Below the pieces are notes generated by a model. That model had not been told where the DNA came from. It ran no database searches and saw only the letters and a program-made list of their open reading frames with translations. A program made the translations under genes and the position numbers. 64,000 nt of DNA, from NCBI GenBank assembly GCA_021234535.1, contig CM037840.1:28843520-28907519 (forward strand), written 5' to 3'. Positions 11,401 to 23,400 of this stretch are shown piece after piece (position 1 is the first letter of the stretch; every line of letters starts with the position of its first letter). The stretch is from Stichopus chloronotus (taxonomy: Eukaryota > Echinodermata > Holothuroidea > Aspidochirotida > Stichopodidae).

Positions 11401-14400
11401 GTTGTCAAGAGAAAGTTACACTGCCCTTTTCTGCTCACTTGTATCGGTTTTAATCCATTGCGTTTTGGTCTCCCATGGATTCTATTAGTGAACCCAACTG
11501 TTGTATCAATTCTTTTCTTTGAATTGAACTGAACTGCACAAATGAATCCACATTAGGGGTGGATGTGACTTTCATGGGACGGTTCATGCACAGCATATTT
11601 TTAAGTTTATTGTTAATAGCTCAAAAGAGGTGATCTGTATTATCTTCTGGATTTTGGTTAGTTTTACCTCAGTATGTTCAGGTTGGGAATGCGATCTTAA
11701 TGTATTTTTTATTGTTTTTGAGTTTTGGAACCTTTCTCTGTTTTGCAACACCTTTTGGTAAGTCACTTGTTTGGGCTAGTCGCAGTATGTGACGAACAAC
11801 ACGATCTCAAAGAGGTTTCTGGGTGGATGGATTTTAAAGAGTTGATTTGAGTGATAATATTAACCTAAAGTAATTTATGCATGGTGAAGATAGGACAAGA
11901 CTCTCTTCTGTTGGGCCAACTTGTAATCAGATGCTTTGCTTGAGTTTTCTATCCGTGTTCTAACATTGCCCACTTCTTTTAGTATTTCATTTGACTTTCA
12001 GCACAACAGTTTTGGTGCTCAGCAATGACTTAACAAGTCGTGACAAATAATTATGGTTGTTTTCTGTAGCGAGATATCTGCTGGGGGAAACAGACCTCAG
12101 TTCCAAGGCAAACCCATCATGAAACAGTCGGAGGATGGTCACGAAGTCTCTTTCGAGTGCACGGTCAAGTCAGGAGACGGAACCCCAAGTGTCTTGGATC
12201 TTCAACGCCAATCAGCTAATCCCAGACGCTGGACGCTTCAAGATCACCCAGGTGAAGAAAGGAGCCGACCTTTACATCCTCACCCTCAGTATGAAGAACG
12301 TCACCCCCTGACGACGGCGGGACGTACGTGGTCCTGGCTCGCAACGCTGCAGGCGAGGACCAGTCCACGATCAATCTCAACTTTGACAGTAAGTCGCAAA
12401 TTTGCTGAGAACGAATTTACCCAGATCTGAGTAGTTCTCTAAAAAGAATTCTGTCATCATGGAAAACACCCTCTGTGCAGTATACTTTGGAAAAAAGAGG
12501 ACGAAGCTGTTCAGAAAAGCTGTCTAATCCATTTAGAAAAGCCTGTGACTGGCTAGATTGGATTATTATTAAACCATAGCAACCTAGCTCCTGGTTTTAT
12601 GATAGTTTACAATTGCCCATAAGGAGGAAAAATATTGGGTTTACAGTAGGACAAATATTGGGTTTACATGTTATCCATATCACCCTCTGTCGACCATGTC
12701 GTCATATGTCTTCATTGCTTGTTCAAAGTCTCCATTTGTTGCCTAAGTTTAAAAAAAAATGGTTGTCAAGGACTATTGCTCCCAAAACAGCTGACTTCAA
12801 ACGATGATCTTTTAACAAAGTTTATTTCAAGTAATTTATGGATTGTATGTGAACATATTAAACTAAACAAGAAGGTGTTATTTTTGTTCTGAATGTTATA
12901 TGCATATATGCTATCCCACCAACACATGAGTGTGCTTCTTTTCCAAGTGCTATCTTTGCAAACAGCCATGTTGCAGAGGCTGAGGGGGGTTGAAATGTAA
13001 ACCCAAAGTAAACACAGCTCACATTGTATCTTTGTGTGCGCATAACAGAAACTCGTTGACATTTTTGTGATAAATGTTAGAACATTCCATGTTTATATAT
13101 TCAAGTATGTAATGTTACTCTCAAATCGCCAGTCAAACCCGGCAGTAAAGAGGGTGCACCAACCTTCATCGAGAAACCAAACATCAAGCTGGAGGACAAT
13201 GGGAGACGGATCCTCTTCGAGGTGAAAGTCATGGCGGACCCAAAACCCAAATTCACCTGGCTGTTCAAGGATCGTGAGATCAAGGACAGTGGGAGGTACC
13301 GTATCCGAACAAAACCGCAGGGAAAGATTTACATCTTGGTACTGGAGGTCAGCGGAGCATCGCCAGCAGGAGATGCCGGCAACTACAAGGTGGTAGCAGA
13401 GAACGAGAAAGGAAAAGCCTCATCGGCGATCAATGTGGAATTCAAGCGTAAGACCTTCTGCTGGCATAACACATTGGGCAAATGGCCTTCAGTAGATCCA
13501 TGCGCATGAAAGAAAAAAATTTACATCCATTCTTGCATTTCTTTCAGAAATCATTGACAATGCAAACGTTTGCAGTGGAGTTCATTTTAAACTGGTTGTT
13601 CTACAGTTCTATTCTCTTGTGAAATTTCTCATAATAATAGCTGGTGGTGTCATACTCTTACCAGTCTCATGTATGTCACTTTACCCTTAGGTCTCGTTTG
13701 AGGTGTTAGTTCGCTCAAGTCTAGACACCACGTATTGTCTAGTGTTTGGTCTAGTCTAGTGTATTCTATGCTTATCGTGGTCATATGTTTCCTCTTTTTA
13801 TTTTCATATGAGTTCAGAATCTTGAAGTCCAGCATGTTTAGTCAACATCTCTAGTTCCGTGTATGCTAGTTGATGTCCTGCAGATTTGTCACCACTTTGA
13901 AGTTTCTTTCCTGTTCTTCCCAGAGGATGGGACTCGCTTTCCCAAGAGGTACAACATCGCCAGCCAGATCTCTCCGGTCCAAGTTGACTTCAGTTCATCC
14001 CCGATCCAGATCGAACTTGAAGGCCTCACCGGCATGCAGCAACGGGAGATCGAGATCGTCAGCACTGGCCAGGACCAAGGTGGCCTCATCATCGAAACCA
14101 CAAAAACTACTACCACCACCCAGATTGTTGAAGAGTTGAAGGATCAGGTACGGATGAATGACCAATAATATCATCTATAGTCAGTAGTTTCAGACAGGTT
14201 GTCGCTCTGACAAATGTCATTTGCTGCACCTTCCGCCCGGTCTGTATATTCTGATTTCCTTTTTCTTTCTTTCTCTCTTTCTGTCTGTCTGTCCTGTCAG
14301 AACTCAGACACAGTTCCTGTGAACTCCTTCATCTTTGCATTTGCACCAGGTAACCCAGCTATTAGACCGACCATGTCATCATCCTGTTCTGACATTGCTC

Positions 14401-17400
14401 CCTGGATTCAAAGTTCCACAAGTCATAAAAAAAAACTTGAAATGTTGCATTTTTTTTCATTTCACCAGTGGGTTTTTTTCCAAACCCAATCGTTCCATTC
14501 TTCATATAACAATATTCAGCTTGCTTGCCAAACAAAGAACATTGTCATACCCATACTTGAGACAGGTGGTATCACAGTAAAAGGAAAACCTGGTATTATG
14601 ACTTCACAAGGAAGCCTTACCCTGACAGAAGTTATGTTTTTGGGGTCCCTTATACCTGATGAGCCGTGGATTGCGGGCACATGAGTCCAAAGTCGGACCT
14701 GGTGCAAACGCTTGTTCTATCGTCCACATTTCTGTTTTAATTACCTTGCAAATTCATGATGAACTTAAATGCGAGGAGAAAAGTAGCTTTTTCTGATCTA
14801 ATTCAACAGCATCTTTCGATTTAGTGTATCTGGACACCATCTTTGAAGAATGAGTTACCTGACACATCTAAGGTTGGAAAGTTTCAAAATTTACAAAGAC
14901 ATACCATCGGCTTCCTTTTTTCTGACTCAGAAATGTGTCACCTGGGAGAGGGAAAGGTACTTTTTTTCAGTCCTACCTGTCACATGACACCCTACTTTAG
15001 TGAATCAACTGGGCTGTTCCAAGTGCTTTCTGGCGAGTAGCTCCTGTGATAGGTATTACCACTGTTGCTCTAACCAATATGAATCGGTCTCATGATCAAA
15101 CAGTGTGCAGTTACTTTGGAAGCAAATGTTTCAACATTCCCTGATTCTTAGCCGCTTAAAATCAGGAAATGTGTAAACAAAATTCCCAAACATTGAGCAA
15201 GCTGTTGGGAAACTACCCTGCGTGTTTGTCAGACCATGTTCAAATACAACATGATGGTTTCCTTGGCACATGTTTGCGAACTTTTCGAAATGTTTGTCCT
15301 TTTTTTTTTTTTTTGCAAGGATGTTATGGATGGTGACAGTGTGGTGCTACGATGCCGCATCGAGGGTCCCGTTAAGAAGTACAGATGGTTCAAGTAGGTT
15401 CACTCAGAATTGTTTCTAAGATATGTTCACCTTTATTAAACCTGCATAGGGTATAAAGTGAGCGCTTGAATAAAAATGTGAGACAGACAACATTGCACAA
15501 GAATTGTAGATGAGTAAGAAACAAGCAGTTTATACACAGAGAAAGGGAAAACATGCAATGAAGAAGGAGTATATACACGGATAAAGTATAAAACAATGAA
15601 GCATGAAAGAAGGTCGAATTTAAAAATGGGTAAATGTGTGAGCAATGTCCCAGTGTGGCAAACTTTGCATACATGCAATAGTCGGGTTTAATACCTTGTG
15701 AGGTAATGAGGCGAAGTGTCTCTTGGTGCTAGCCCACAGCAGCTTCATCTGACATTTTCATTTCATGTTTAAAGCTGCCTCATTGCAAAAAAAAAAAAAA
15801 AAAGTCTTAGAGCTTGGCCTGTTCCCAGAGTCTGGGACAGATCAATGATTGGCATTACAGTTGCGTTGAGTGGTAGTCAATGTTTGTCCTGTACTTGGAA
15901 GTTGGGTATACTCTTGTACTGTATCATTACAACAGGAAACCTGTTGGTTTTTTTCACGTGGTGATACGATCGCTTGTTAAGTCTGTTACATGTTCTCTGC
16001 TTGATCACATACACACATTAGGGAGAAAATAAGTAATGATGCAGCCTGAACATCTAAAACCATTATTTGAGAATGTTTTCTGCTAAATGGAGCATTCGTT
16101 GATTCATTATTTCTGCACGGAGGGCAGAATGAATTCCAAAACAATAGAGGGCACAGATCAGGTGACAGGTTTGACATCTGACAATACTGCCATACAGCCT
16201 TTAATGTTGTGAGTTTAGCTATGTCGAATGTTTTCAGAAGAACAGTTACTGCATAATTTGAGAGCATACCGATTATTAACCGAACTGGAGTCAAGGCGTC
16301 CGGTACCGGTCGTCCCAAGTGCTCACGGATCATACAGAATGCATGTGACTTGTGTCCCTGTTTTGATTTGAGCTGAGTTTTGAGAAGAAGGACAAATCAA
16401 ATTAGATCGATTTAACAATAGTTGTACTCAAATTGTTCTCTTCATCCTTTTGTCTTTTGAAAGGGACGGCAAGGAGATTAAGGCAAATAAGGAATTTGTG
16501 ATGTCGGTAGAAAAGGACGTCTACATCCTGAAAATCACTGAAGTCTTCCCGGAGGACACCGGTGACTACAGCATCGTAGCCGAGACACCCACGGGAGAAG
16601 TCAAAAGTATAGCAGAGGTGTACGTAGATGGTGAGTTCATGCCACATGTATTTACATACGTTTTGTGACTACAGCATTCGCAGCTGAAACTTGAACAGCA
16701 GAAATGGAAGAGCAATATCTCAGTGATCCATGTCTGCTGTTGTTGCTATAGAAAAAATGGCCAACGGAAGTGTTAACGCTTGTTTGGACTAGTTCTGCTG
16801 CATGCTATCTTCATTACTTTTTTGTTCCAAAGAATGTCTACATTCTGTCAAATGTTGATCGAGGTTCCTCTGTCACTGTCTGATCTCCCTTTTAATTCTC
16901 ACCCATTGCAAAGTGTGAATTTCATTGTGTTGTGTTTTGGGGTTTGCAGGGTTATCATTTTGTTTTGAGTAAAGTTTAAAGGGAAATAAGGCATTTGTTT
17001 GGCAGAAAACAACCATATTTTTAAAACCAATCTTTGTGGATGTAGAATGATAGATTATTCAAAATAGAAAAGGACAATGGCCTTCCTTTTAAAAAATAAG
17101 TTTTTCACACATAGAAATTTAGTTTTTTGTTGCTCAACAATAATTTGTTCACCCAAACTTTTCAAAATTCAAATGATGCATCTTCTGTCACTCATCACAT
17201 GCCTAATGTTTCGAGGAGATGAAGCCTTTGTAGATGTTTATTGGTGAGACTGAATGGTTTAACAATGATTGAAGCTATTTTCTTTGTATGTCATGTTGGT
17301 ATATTGTAAACGCCCTATTTCCCTTAAGAACGGTAGCACCCACAGGAGAGATCAAAATGATCAGTTATTTCCGTGTTTGTGGTAAAACTGTTTGTAAAGT

Positions 17401-20400
17401 AGTTTCTTCATGCCAGTCTTGAAACTGAAAGTAAGAAATCTATCTTACTGACTCTGTTTCTGTTTCTTTTGTCTCCCCAAACAGAACCAGCTGGAAAAGG
17501 GTACGTTAACATCCGCCATTTTGTTGCTAGGCCCAGTAGTGAGGGTGTCTTTTTCTGGGATCTCATGATAACCCTTACCATAGAATAAACAGCTGACATT
17601 GTAGAAGACACAATGCAGTGGACCAGATAATATCGAGTGAAGGACCGTTGACCAAAGTTAGACTAGATACTAGTGTTTACTCCAGGTTTCTGACCGACGA
17701 TGTCAGGAGGACCCAATGAAGAAATTTTTACCCGGATCCATAGTCTCACTGACATACACTGCATGTGTGACAAAAAGCTACTTTCTCCCCAGACTATGTT
17801 CTTTTTTTTCTTTTTCAAACCTGATCGTTGCATGGTTCATCTAATAATATTCAGAATGTATGCCTGGCTAAGAACTCTTTATTGTCATGCCCATATGTGA
17901 GGTATATGGTGTTATAATTAACGTGAAAAGCAAAATGTGCGATTATGACTTCAAACTCATAGCGTAATGGACATTATATTTTCAAGTAGCGACCGACTAT
18001 GGACTCCAGGTTCCCAGGTCTGAATTTTTAGATATCTGTCTATATGCATGCCAGTCTGTTCTAACAAGTTGGCATCTAGTGCCATAGCTGCAGAGAAACT
18101 AGGAGCCTAAGTCTCTTCGACTGTCCATGAACAGGCCCCGTGACTGGGCTTCCGGTTATCACATACCGTTCATATCAAACCTGAATTCGTCAAAGAAAAA
18201 TGCCCATACTACTCTGTCTGGGTGTGTCTTTGATGGTAGATTGAATAAATTATGCCGAAGGATTATTGTGTCTGTGAAAACAAAGGGAAGAAGGGCAAAC
18301 AGAATCTTTCATCTTGCATCAAGGTTCACTTTGAACTTTCGTGATTTTAAGGGGAACAGAAAGATCGGAACCTTGGATAATTAGTTGGTGGAGCACAGTT
18401 TCCTAGAAATCAGAATAAGATAGCTACTTTGGATGTTTTTGAAACATTGCAAATTTGCCCAGTTTGTATATTTGTTCCTGTTTGCAAAAACAGTAAATGT
18501 AGAATTTCCAACTCCCAGCTTGATCAAACAAAAGAACTCATTTCAGTTTGAAGATCATGTCAGACCTTTAGAACATATTTTTTTTTTATTTTGGGCTTTA
18601 TTGGGAAAGATAGTTCCAGAAACTATTACAATATGTTCTTGATAATAAGAATATGTGCATCGTGTAATGAAACTTCATACAACCTCAATCTCATTATGAA
18701 ACCTCATCCAACCTCAGTCTCATCATCAAATAAATCTCATCCATGTGATTATTCCTGATGTCACACCACTTTTGATTCACTCGAACAGGAAGAAACCAGG
18801 CGACAAGAAGCCAGAATCTAAAAAGCCGGAATCTAAAAAGCCAGATGAGAAAACTCCACGAGGTTGGTTTCTTCAAATAAAATCAATTATTTTTTACATT
18901 ATTACAAAGTTTGAATGTTGTTACATTTGACATTGTGATTACCACATACATTACTGTAATGTTGTTTGTTTTTGATTCCTTGCCGAAGGCAGAAGGAATC
19001 TATGCGATGGTGATGTCGTGTGTGTGTGTGTATGGGTGTGTGTGTGTGTGTATGTGACACTTCTTGTAAACACGATATCTCAAGAAGGGTAACCATGACT
19101 GATGTCATACTTGGTGTGTGGGTTGGTCATATTGAGTAGATGATCCCTATTGTTTTTAGTGGAGGTCAAAGGTCATTTGAGGTCACCAGAGGTCAAAATG
19201 TGAAAACCTTGTAAACACGATATCTCAAGAACGGTAACTGTGTCTGATGTCATACCTAGTGCGTGGGTTAGTCATATTGAGTAGATGATCCCTATTGTTT
19301 TTAGTGGCGGTCAAAGGTCATTTGAGGTCAACGGAGGTCAAATTGGAAAAACCTTGTAAACATAATATCTCCAGAAGGGTAACTGTGACTGATGTCATAC
19401 TTACTGTGTGGGTTGGTCATATTAAGTAGATGATCCCTATTGCTTTTAGTGGAGGTCAAAGGTCATTTGAGGTCACCAGGAGGTCAAATGTGAAAAACCT
19501 TGTAAACACTAATATCTCAAGAAGGGTAACTGTGACTGATGTCATACTTACTGTGTGGGTTGGTCATATAGAGTAGATGATCCCTATTGTTTTTAGTGGA
19601 GGTCAAAGGTCATTTGAGGTCACCAGAGGTCAAAATGTGAAAACCTTGCAAACACGATATCTCAAGAACGGTAACTGTGTCTGATGTCATACCTGGTGTG
19701 TGGGTTTATCATATTGAGTAGATGATCCCTATTCTTTTTGGTGGCGGTCAAAGGTCATTTGAGGTCGACGGAGGTCAAACTGGAAAAACCTTGTAAACAC
19801 AATATCTCCAGAAGGGTAACTGTGACTGATGTCATACTTAGTGTGTGCGTTGATCATTTTAAGCAGATGATCCCTATTGCTTTTGGTTGAGGTCAAAGGT
19901 CATTTGAGGTCACCAGAGGTCAAAATGTGAAAACCTTGTAAACACGATATTTCAAGAACAGTAACTGTGACTGATATTATACCTGGTGTGTGGGTTAGAC
20001 ATATTGAGTAGATGATCCCTATCGTTTTTGGTGGCGGTCAAAGGTCATTTGAGGTCAATGGAGGTCAAACTGGAAAAACCTTGTAAACACAGTATCTGCA
20101 GAAGAGTAATTGTGACTGATGTCATACCTACTGTGTGGGTTGGTCATATTAAGTAGATGATCCCTATTGCTTTTGGTGGAGGTCAAAGGTCGTTTGAGGT
20201 CACCAGAGGTCAAGATGTGAAAACCTTGTAAACATGATATCTCAAGAACGGTAACTGTGACTGATGCCATACTTGGTGTGTTTGTTGGTCATATTGAGTA
20301 GATGATCCCTATTGTTTTTGGTGGAGATAAAGGTCACTTGAGGTCACCCTGAGTCAAACTGTAAACACATTGTAAACACAGTATCTCTAGAAGGGTAAGT

Positions 20401-23400
20401 TTGACTGATGTCATACTTGGTGTGTGGGTTATTCATATTGAGTAGATGACTCCTATTGTTTTTGTGGAGGTCAAAGGTCTTTTGAGGTCCCCCGAGGTGA
20501 AAATTTTCTAGCACATTATCTCCAGAAGAGTAATGTTGACTGATGTCATACTTGATGTGTAGGTTCCCCATACTGGGTAAGTGATCCCTATTGCTTTTAG
20601 TGGACGTCAAATGTCATTTGAGGTCACCAAAATAAAGGTTATTTGGGTTAAAGGCTTATTAATGTGGTGTTTCAAGACCAGTAACTGCAGTTGATCTCAT
20701 ACTTGTCATGTGAATAATTCATGCTTGTTATAATATAACCATGTGGCAAGGAATCACAAAGCCTTTTGGCTTTCTGGTTTTCCTTACTGACAGTAACCCC
20801 CCAAATGTCAGGCTTTGGTAAATGATGGAAAGAAAGAGCTACAAGTGGGGATTGAACTCGTGGGATTATAGCTTCCTCTACAAAATCCCCGCCCACCTTG
20901 CAAAATTTTCAGAATTGTTGTAGATTTTTATGTTTTTAGTATTCACATACGCCTACAAAGACTAATTTTTTAATGTATTTTGTTTCCAGTAAGAGCCTCT
21001 AACTCATACTCATACAGGCAGTAACTTCCATTATCTGGAGAATTTGGATTGACTATGAAAATTCCTGCATCTGAATTTCATTCAGCTTGCATGTCCCACC
21101 AGTAATATTTTATGAAGTATGTGTATTGTGAGTATTAGTTGGAAATCCAATTGGCAGAATTGAAATGCCTTAAAATTCCTGAAAAATCAAATCAACTTGA
21201 CTTAACCTTTGAATTAAGTTTCCTTTGTCTTCTACCCCTCTTTGCTCTCCATCTCCCTCAGGCAAAGAGCCGGTGGTGGAAGAGGGCATTACTCCTACGA
21301 CGGAGGGTGGAGTAGAAAGTGCTCCTCCTGCTCCTGTGGATGAGGCTATCATCCCAACTTCAGCCGGTGGGGAGGAGAGTGCCCCACCTCCTGTGGACGA
21401 AGAAGTTATTGGCAAGACCTCTGCTGGTGGAGAACAAGCAGGGCCTCCTGAAATTCATCTTGATATAGCTGACCTTCCAGGCAAAGATGTAAGCTATTTT
21501 CGTATGACTGTAAGGATTAATGAGCTTGTCACTTTGCCCAAAAATGGTCAGGAAATGTTGCCATTGATGAGATGATAGAAAAATGGATGGAATTCTGCTT
21601 TGTGATGTACTGGACCAGGTTCAATTACTAATCAACTGCAACCATTTTCAGTCTAACATGACATCCTTGCCTGCATGACAGGAACTGTTACTCTGCTTCA
21701 AGTCCAGGGCCAAACTGCTATCCTAAAATCACCCATTGTCCACCCACCCTCCCTGCCCTCATTGTATTGCATTGCAGCCCTCTCCAGACGTAGTCATCTC
21801 CACTTCAACACAAAGTCATAGCAGCAAAGCTCAAGATTGCTTTCATGCTGTATATTTCATAACAGTGAAATAAAATTTACAAGTTGCTACCAGTTCTGAG
21901 GTTTCATTCTTATAACATGAACTGCTTTACAGATGATTTCTAGCAATTATTGCTGAGACTATTTTATACATTCATGACATTAATAGAGGGCTCTATGGGC
22001 CTCGTTATACACCATTGCTTCACATTCAGCCATCAAGCTGTGTGCTTGTCAACTTTCGTGCTATAGCAGGCATGACCTCATGATTTGCACAATCCGTATG
22101 AAATGAAAGTTTGAAACAGGAGTTGCCAGACTTTACCTCATGGTGACCCTTTTTCAGGAAGCACCATCAAGAGCACGACCCCAATTAGCGGTTGGTAGAG
22201 TGTATCAAGACTGGACTTTGCTGAACAGATAGATCTGTGTAGCATACTGTTGTAGCACATACTCAGAGCTGTTGTACACACTCAGCCAATCACAGTGTGC
22301 ATGGGGTGCATTTCCCAACTTTACTGTACAAATAGTCTTATTGAAGCAGGTTATGGACTGAATGTCCTTCACCTTCAATGTTTTCACCTAAATTGGTACA
22401 CTGGCCTCTAATTAACTGGTGTCGGTAATTGATATTTGTTACATTGTTCTTTGACTTCCCTTTATAAAACTTAACAACCTCGAGAACCACCTCAACCGCC
22501 GCGAGAATTCGCTTCCCAAGTCTGAGAAACCATGGTATAAAATATTCCGCACCACCTGAATCAACCTTCACAAACAGGGGAAAAAAAAGGGACAAAAATT
22601 CTTGCCTAAAACTGCAGCAAGAACTGCACTCCAAAGTTGATAATTTATCTAGATATCTGATATCTAGATACTTCAATGGTTGTCTTTTTTCTCTTTCTGT
22701 CTAGGGCCCTGTGGAGATAGAGGTTTCTTCAACGTCAGTGCCTGGGCAGCAGTCAACTCCCCGTGGGGCCCCTGGTGACAAACCCAAGCCAGGAGAGAAA
22801 GGCACTCCCAGTTACCTGGGTAAGGTGACCACAAAAGGTGGATATGTGTACAAAGAACCAGTGATCAGAAGTATGTGAATAAAGAATGAATTATTTTGTA
22901 TAGATGGCTCCTTGTACTCCAGCATGTGTCTGTATTTCTAGAATATTTCAAATTTTGGACTGTCCTCAGGTTGACAGTTTTATCGTTGTAATCTTTAGTC
23001 AGGTTCTTCTTTTATTTGTCCTAAATGTGTGAAAGATTTACTTGTGTCATGCGAGGATAGGCCCTCCTCAAATAACATGTAACTCTTGAGTTAGAAAAAA
23101 AACAAACAAAAAAACAGGCCCCCAATGCCTTTGAATGAAGGAATGAATTAGATTTTGACTCTACTCTCTCAACAAGTTTTCATATAACATGAATTCTGCA
23201 GGTGCTAAGCCAACTCCTGCTCAAGAGGGTGTGGAATTTGAAGATGGAACTCCTTACTTTATCGAGAGTCCCATGAAGTCCACGTGCTTTGAAGGTAAGA
23301 CAGTGTTGTGAAGCACAACATGCACTTTAAATGTTATCAGATGTAAATTATTATGATTCAAACTGACAGTTCTAGCGTTCATTACTTTTGTAAAAAAACG

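Noticed and set aside
14301..14349. Exon-like stretch (NSDTVPVNSFIFAFAPG) with strong acceptor and GTAACC donor
   Set aside because: It is 49 nt (1 mod 3) between exons 9 and 10, both phase 0 there, so inclusion breaks the frame; exons 9 and 10 also join directly into a normal Ig start.
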